64,000 bases of DNA. It comes from Kribbella jiaozuonensis (lineage in GTDB: Bacteria; Actinomycetota; Actinomycetes; Propionibacteriales; Kribbellaceae). Both the position numbers and the translations under genes were made by a program. The notes beneath the pieces were generated by a model. The model did no database searches. It worked only from the letters and a program-made list of their open reading frames with translations, and was not told the DNA's origin. The stretch lies in assembly GCF_005233875.1 (NCBI RefSeq), contig NZ_SZPZ01000004.1, positions 186,001 through 250,000 of the forward strand. Reading direction: 5' to 3'. Of the stretch, positions 62,898 to 64,000 are shown piece by piece; within the stretch, counting starts at the first letter, position 1, and every line of letters starts with the position of its first letter.

Positions 62898-64000
62898 TCA
62901 GCCCTTTGCGACCTTCTTTGCGTTGACGATGCCGTCGCCGTAGAAGCCGTTGTTCGCCGTCGTGCCTTCGCACAGGTGGTTGGTTGTCACGGTCAGGAAG
63001 GTCCCGTCGGCCTGCAGGACCTGCCGGGTGTAGGTGAACAGCGGAGGGGTCGGGCAAGCGTGGTCGGTCGCCGTTCCGCGCAGTAGCTGCTCGACGGCCG
63101 CCGGCGAAGCCTTCTTGCCGCCGTTGACGTGGTCCTTGACGCCCAGCCGGCCGACTGCCAGCACCGCGACGCCGGCCGCGTGCGGTGACGCCATCGACGT
63201 GCCCTGCAGGTACTGGTAGTAGCCGCAGACGCCCTTGTTGCAGCTCTGAACGACGCTGGGTGTGTTCGGCGTCCCGTCGGGATTGAGCTGACCGCGCTCC
63301 ACGGCGAGGTGCTTCGGGTACGCCGCGAGGATGGCCTTCGTGATGTCGCGCTTCTGGTCCGCGGTGTCGTACACGTCCCCGCCCGGCGCGGACAGGTCGG
63401 CGTACCCGTTGCCGTAGTCGGAGTAGTAGGCCTTGCGCGTGGAGATGCCGGTGCTGGTCACCGAGAGCACATGGTTACCCTCGGACGGCATCGAGATGCA
63501 CGAAGTCGGGATCGTCCGCGTGTACGGCGCCTCACCGGGCACGCTGGGGAAGTCCGGGCTCGACGAGTCCACGATCGTCTTGGTGTAGTCGGTCGCGCCG
63601 TTGCCCGCCGCTGCGACCAGCGTGACGCCATGGGCATAGGCGTAGTCGAGGGCCCGCTGCATCGCCTGGATGACAGTTGCCTGCTCGGCCTGGAACTCCG
63701 GCGGGTCAGCCGGGTTGTTGGTGCAGTTGAACAGCCACGGATCGACGTAGAAGCTCATGTTCACGACGTCGATGCCGTGATCGCCCGCGTAGGTCAGCGC
63801 GTCGACCGTGGGCTGCAGGAAGAAGAAGCCCGCATCCTGGCCGGCCCGCAGGTTGACGATCGTCGCCTTGGGCGCGACGCCCGCGATCCCGAGCTTGTTG
63901 ACCGGCGACGCGATCTCGGAAGCGACGTGCGTACCGTGACCGTTGTCGTCCTCGTCGACAGGATCGACACAGCTCGGGTGCTCGCACGGTCCGTCGACCG
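62898..64000 (-). CDS. Subtilisin-family (S8) serine protease, N-terminus outside window
   Basis: The last 367 residues of a subtilase. The catalytic His lies in NGHGTHVASEIA near the window edge, the oxyanion Asn in VAAAGNGATDY and the catalytic Ser in GTSMASPHAAG. Several Cys pairs (NCTNN, TSCIS, SCNKGVCGYY, HACP, HLCEG) suggest a disulfide-rich secreted enzyme. The signal peptide, prodomain and catalytic Asp are beyond the edge. Probably an extracellular protease. Confidence 0.92.
   Translation of the reverse strand, partial: VDGPCEHPSCVDPVDEDDNGHGTHVASEIASPVNKLGIAGVAPKATIVNLRAGQDAGFFFLQPTVDALTYAGDHGIDVVNMSFYVDPWLFNCTNNPADPPEFQAEQATVIQAMQRALDYAYAHGVTLVAAAGNGATDYTKTIVDSSSPDFPSVPGEAPYTRTIPTSCISMPSEGNHVLSVTSTGISTRKAYYSDYGNGYADLSAPGGDVYDTADQKRDITKAILAAYPKHLAVERGQLNPDGTPNTPSVVQSCNKGVCGYYQYLQGTSMASPHAAGVAVLAVGRLGVKDHVNGGKKASPAAVEQLLRGTATDHACPTPPLFTYTRQVLQADGTFLTVTTNHLCEGTTANNGFYGDGIVNAKKVAKG

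Overview
This window is high-GC DNA from an actinobacterium. The gene families (class E sortase, SigG-type ECF factor, DevR/DevS-type regulators, Acg-type nitroreductase), frequent GTG starts, dense ATGA/TGATG overlaps and the synonymous-site bias fit a soil member of the Propionibacteriales such as Kribbella. The genus is an impression from gene style, not something I could test. Both edges cut genes: clpB at the left and a subtilase at the right. I found no tRNA, rRNA, CRISPR array, replication origin or intact insertion sequence.

Layout: (1) 1-5.3 kb, a chaperone operon read leftwards, dnaK-grpE-DnaJ/CbpA-CbpM-clpB. (2) 5.4-17.5 kb, stress and signalling: a GlsB/YflT-like membrane protein, Dps, two tandem LuxR-type STAND regulators, a two-domain KaiC-like ATPase coupled to a MerR-receiver fusion, DoxX, PrsW, a DUF1931 histone-fold protein, a thioredoxin lacking its resolving cysteine, hemerythrin and barstar. 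(3) 17.5-18.99 kb, decay: an IS21 istA remnant against a frameshifted XRE gene, and copy 1 of a 45-bp dispersed repeat. (4) 19-23.9 kb, a 1533-residue trypsin-STAND ATPase with a small overlapping upstream gene that looks like a trypsin-co-occurring (Trypco1-like) protein. This is the best candidate for an under-described conflict or cell-suicide system. (5) 24-36.8 kb, mixed accessory genes: ECF sigma factor, drug-export ABC pair with MerR, MFS exporter, msrBA, a split FluG-like pair, several pseudogenes and repeat copy 2. (6) 36.9-45.3 kb, a hypoxia/dormancy block resembling the mycobacterial DosR regulon: PPOX protein, two-GAF DevS-like kinase, Acg-like nitroreductase, three universal stress proteins, DevR-like regulator, flavodoxin and DoxX, with five DosR-box-like sites in front of the transcription units. 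(7) 45.4-53.7 kb, a secreted tandem-repeat protein beside an MprAB-like system, then a PadR-controlled membrane operon opposed to an ABC exporter with its own NarL-type two-component system. (8) 53.8-64 kb, two ferritin-like proteins with a class E sortase, NDH-2, a PIG-L deacetylase, a Tat-exported phospholipase C, EfeO/EfeB homologues without EfeU, and a subtilase.

How it fits together: much of the window deals with redox, oxygen limitation and protein damage (chaperones, Dps, hemerythrin, Msr enzymes, DosR-like block, NDH-2, Dyp peroxidase). Set into this are two modules with signalling ATPases, the KaiC/MerR-receiver/LuxR cluster and the trypsin-STAND pair, whose functions cannot be read from the sequence alone. 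Strong perfect-stem terminators separate several convergent units.
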